A stretch of DNA of 64,000 bases from Sediminibacterium sp. Gen4 (GTDB lineage: Bacteria; Bacteroidota; Bacteroidia; Chitinophagales; Chitinophagaceae), in the NCBI GenBank assembly GCA_013391385.1, contig JACBFI010000001.1:62001-126000 (forward strand). The letters run 5' to 3'. This document shows positions 62,086-64,000 of the stretch, piece after piece. The notes beneath the pieces were generated by a model. The model saw nothing but the letters and a program-made list of their open reading frames with translations. It was not told where the DNA came from and did not search any database. The position numbers and the translations under genes were made by a program. Every line of letters begins with the position of its first letter. Position 1 is the stretch's first letter.

Positions 62086-62103
62086 CTGCCTTATTAGTCG
62101 CCA

Positions 62104-62210
62104 AAAAGCAAAGCCGGACTTGAATACCGACGATGCTGTCTACACCCCGACCGTAGCGTCGGAACCAGCGACCCTCTGATTAATCCGCCTCAGGCGGGAG
62201 CTATTTGGGA
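62104..62210 (-). pseudogene. tRNA-Asn-like copy 3: deletion plus palindromes in anticodon and T loops
   Basis: 5' acceptor TCCCAAATAGCT is intact, but D and anticodon arms are collapsed onto one palindrome at 62184-62199 (TCCGCCTCAGGCGGGA), as if two palindromes recombined. The T loop carries a 40-nt insertion at 62125-62164 bounded by CCGACG/CGTCGG. The 3' acceptor has substitutions. It cannot decode. Confidence 0.75.
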
Positions 62211-62242
62211 ATAAAAAAATCCCCACATTGCTGTGAGGACTT
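62211..62242 (-). terminator. Terminator of tRNA-Asn-like copy 2
   Basis: AGTCCTCACA/TGTGGGGATT stem with seven T on the minus strand, directly after copy 2. Confidence 0.75.
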
Positions 62243-62244
62243 CG

Positions 62245-62335
62245 CTCCCAAAGCTGGACTTGAACCAGCGACCCTCTGATTAATCCGCCTCAGGCGGAAT
62301 GCTCTAACCCCTCCTCAGGCGGGAGCTATTTGGGA
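62245..62335 (-). pseudogene. tRNA-Asn-like copy 2: palindromes in D loop and anticodon loop
   Basis: Acceptor stem (TCCCAAA/TTTGGGA), T arm and flanks equal tRNA-Asn at 62378-62451. In the D loop AACTGA is replaced by CCTCCTCAGGCGGGA (62310-62324); in the anticodon arm CAGTCAG is replaced by the palindrome TCCGCCTCAGGCGGA (62284-62298). The GUU anticodon is lost. Promoterless unless read from the tRNA-Asn upstream; has its own terminator. Confidence 0.8.
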
Positions 62336-62344
62336 AGTATAAAA

Positions 62345-62376
62345 AAGAAAAAGCCTCACATTTCTGCGAGGCTTTT
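62345..62376 (-). terminator. Terminator of tRNA-Asn
   Basis: AAGCCTCGCA...TGTGAGGCTT stem followed by T-run on the minus strand, right after the intact tRNA. Confidence 0.8.
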
Positions 62377-62377
62377 G

Positions 62378-62451
62378 CTCCCAAAGCTGGACTTGAACCA
62401 GCGACCCTCTGATTAACAGTCAGATGCTCTAACCAACTGAGCTATTTGGGA
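62378..62451 (-). tRNA. tRNA-Asn (GUU)
   Basis: 74 nt. Acceptor TCCCAAA/TTTGGGA, D arm GCTC/GAGC, anticodon arm TCTGA-CTGTTAA-TCAGA with GTT, T arm GCTGG-TTCAAGT-CCAGC, discriminator G. All arms pair. First and only intact member of a three-unit array. Confidence 0.96.
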
Positions 62452-62506
62452 GTCTAGTGGTGTTCTTAAAGCTTGGCTTTAATATACCGTTTCCCTTTCG
62501 GGGTGG

Positions 62507-62514
62507 CAAAAATA
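62507..62514 (-). promoter_or_regulatory. -7 promoter element of tRNA-Asn
   Basis: TATTTTTG on the minus strand with a TTTTG -33-like element about 18 bp further upstream. Confidence 0.6.
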
Positions 62515-62556
62515 GGGAAAAATGCAATCTGGCAAAATCTATATCCAAAAATTTGG

Positions 62557-62892
62557 TCAAAAAGCCACATATAAACCGTCTTCCCGACGCTCCAAAGGGT
62601 AGGTTTTCAGGTAATAACCCTCTCCACTGGTATTTCTGCCGTTTTTAATATTAAACCGATAACGGTGCAAGGGGCATACCACCTGCCCCGTAGCATCTAT
62701 AAAACCATCCGCCATCACCCCACTGGCATGCGGACATTTATGCGCAAAAGCAAAATATTGATCTTCAAAACGGGCGAGGGTTATTTTTTTACCAGCTACT
62801 TCCATCAAACACATATGGTTCGACTGCCACTCGAGCGATTCAGGTGCAGCACTTACTAAATGCCATTGCGGTGTGGAGCTAAAAAAAGACAT
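62557..62892 (-). CDS. Rieske [2Fe-2S] protein
   Basis: 111 residues. Cluster ligands are visible in HKCPHASGVMADG (CxH) and VVCPLHRYRFNI (CxxH). A small soluble Rieske ferredoxin of the nitrite-reductase small-subunit/NirD-like type. Its ATG follows the HflX stop codon directly, implying co-transcription. Electron partner unknown. Confidence 0.92.
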   Translation of the reverse strand: MSFFSSTPQWHLVSAAPESLEWQSNHMCLMEVAGKKITLARFEDQYFAFAHKCPHASGVMADGFIDATGQVVCPLHRYRFNIKNGRNTSGEGYYLKTYPLERREDGLYVAF

Positions 62893-64000
62893 TTAGAAGT
62901 GTACAGTTTTATACGGATAACGAATCTGGTACATATCCCGAACCCTGCTCAAAATCAACTCACGTAAAGCATCAATATTTTTTCTTTCCAAAGCGGAGAT
63001 GAATACACAATTATGATCTGTTGCACGTTCCCATTTTTCACGCAACTCCAATAATATCTCCTGCTTTACTTCATCTTCCAGCCACTCATCGAAATTCTTT
63101 TCTTCATAGAGATCCATTTTATTGAAAATGGTGAGTATGGGTTTATCAAAAGCTTTCAGTTCCTGTAAAGTTTTATTCACCACACCAATCTGATCTTCAT
63201 ATTGCGGATGCGATGCATCTACTACATGTAATAAAATATCCGCTTCTCTTACTTCATCCAAGGTGCTTTTAAAACTCTCCACCAAATGGTGTGGCAGTTT
63301 ACGAATAAACCCTACGGTATCACTCAATAAAAAAGGTGTGTTTTCAAAAACGATCTTACGTGTGGTGGTATCGAGTGTGGCGAATAATTTATTTTCTGCA
63401 AACACATCACTCTTACTCAACAGATTCATCAAGGTACTCTTCCCCACATTCGTATATCCTACTAATGATACACGAATCAGCTCCCCTCTCTCTTTGCGTT
63501 GTGTGAATGATTGTTTGTCGATCTCTGCTAACCTTTTTCTCAACAAAGAAATCTTATCTTTTACAATACGTCTGTCTGTTTCAATTTCCGTTTCACCCGG
63601 GCCTCTGGTACCAATACCACCCCCTTGTCGTTCCAAGTGTTTCCACATCCCTTTCAATCTTGGTAGCAAGTATTGATATTGTGCCAACTCTACCTGCACC
63701 TTAGCTTGAGCCGTTCTCGCCCTGCGCGCAAAAATGTCGAGGATCAAGTCACTTCGATCAATGGTTTTTACACCCAATTCTTTTTCAATATTGGTAATTT
63801 GTGAGCCTGTTAATTCATCATCAAAAATGACCAGATCAATTTTCTTTCCGCTTACATAAGTTTTGATCTCTTCCAATTTTCCTTTCCCTACAAAAGTTCT
63901 GCTATCAGGATGTGGCAATTTCTGTGTGAATTTGCGAACGGTTTGCGCACCGGCTGTTTCTGCTAAAAACGCCAACTCATCCAGGTATTCATATACCTGC
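62893..64000 (-). CDS. hflX: GTPase HflX, N-terminus beyond the right edge
   Basis: At least 369 residues are visible; the frame continues unbroken to base 64000 (QVYEYLDELAFLAETAGAQ), so the true start lies outside. HflX N-domain (TFVGKGKLEEIKTYV, LDIFARRARTAQAKVQVELA, GGGIGTRGPGETEIETDRR) and G domain (G1 GYTNVGKSTLMN, G3 DTVGFIRKLP, G4 NKMD) are normal. HflX rescues stalled ribosomes after stress. Confidence 0.95.
   Translation of the reverse strand, partial: QVYEYLDELAFLAETAGAQTVRKFTQKLPHPDSRTFVGKGKLEEIKTYVSGKKIDLVIFDDELTGSQITNIEKELGVKTIDRSDLILDIFARRARTAQAKVQVELAQYQYLLPRLKGMWKHLERQGGGIGTRGPGETEIETDRRIVKDKISLLRKRLAEIDKQSFTQRKERGELIRVSLVGYTNVGKSTLMNLLSKSDVFAENKLFATLDTTTRKIVFENTPFLLSDTVGFIRKLPHHLVESFKSTLDEVREADILLHVVDASHPQYEDQIGVVNKTLQELKAFDKPILTIFNKMDLYEEKNFDEWLEDEVKQEILLELREKWERATDHNCVFISALERKNIDALRELILSRVRDMYQIRYPYKTVHF

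Noticed and set aside
62245-62335. Intron-containing tRNA-Asn
   Set aside because: Insertions are palindromes in two loops with loss of the anticodon bases; removing them does not restore a complete tRNA.

Overview
The window looks like a chromosome segment of a Bacteroidota bacterium, most likely in or near the family Chitinophagaceae; the species cannot be named from the sequence. The evidence is low GC content, promoter elements of the form TAnnTTTG upstream of tRNAs and toxin-antitoxin genes, weak or absent Shine-Dalgarno sequences, a TonB-dependent receptor, and a PorP/SprF protein beside a giant PKD/Ig-like protein carrying a type-B type IX secretion sorting domain. Several Bacteroidota-restricted families are also present (DUF3871-like, mobile mystery A/B, TM2/DUF2752).

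From about 1,113 to 29,101 there is a 27.9-kb integrated island. It sits in the 3' half of a tRNA gene with anticodon CAU and is bounded by a perfect 48-bp direct repeat. A tyrosine integrase lies at the right end, next to the regenerated tRNA. Paired TGACCCA repeats near both ends look like integrase arm sites. Cargo from left to right: two AT-rich membrane-anchored proteins of unknown function (one TPR, one coiled-coil); a TPR protein ending in a stand-alone FtsK-gamma DNA-binding domain; an SRAP/YedK-like protein with a small partner; a five-gene type I restriction-modification operon with a PHP-ATPase gene and a small gene between hsdS and hsdR; a tail-anchored hypothetical; a RadC-like/DUF3871-like/Sak4-like recombination module; a HEPN-like RxxxxH protein; assorted small genes; a DUF3987 ATPase; and a NUMOD/HNH endonuclease. 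No capsid, conjugation or relaxase genes were recognised, so this looks like a defence island or satellite element.

The tRNA loci on both sides of the window hold its strangest feature. Next to the CAU tRNA and next to tRNA-Asn(GUU) there are extra tRNA copies whose D, anticodon or T loops are replaced by short perfect or near-perfect palindromes. Some of these copies keep their promoters or terminators. One palindrome-bearing copy is the leader of a small GIY-YIG endonuclease gene.

From 29.5 kb to 64 kb the content is more ordinary chromosome: GNAT, a FecA-like TonB receptor, secreted lectin-fold proteins, DinB, HxlR, monooxygenase, cupin, penicillin acylase, a delta-60 repeat protein and a DUF1080 protein. 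These are followed by the mobile mystery A/B (HTH/Fic) pair, a TPR histidine kinase with its response regulator, a lone HsdR_N-type nuclease, the 2,285-residue type IX-secreted protein with PorP, TM2/DUF2752, HigBA, tRNA-Asn, and a Rieske protein with HflX. Dispersed palindromic repeats lie between genes. The gap at 60.7-61.3 kb holds tandem structured repeats, an AT-rich run, a perfect DnaA-box match and seven 11-bp iteron-like repeats.
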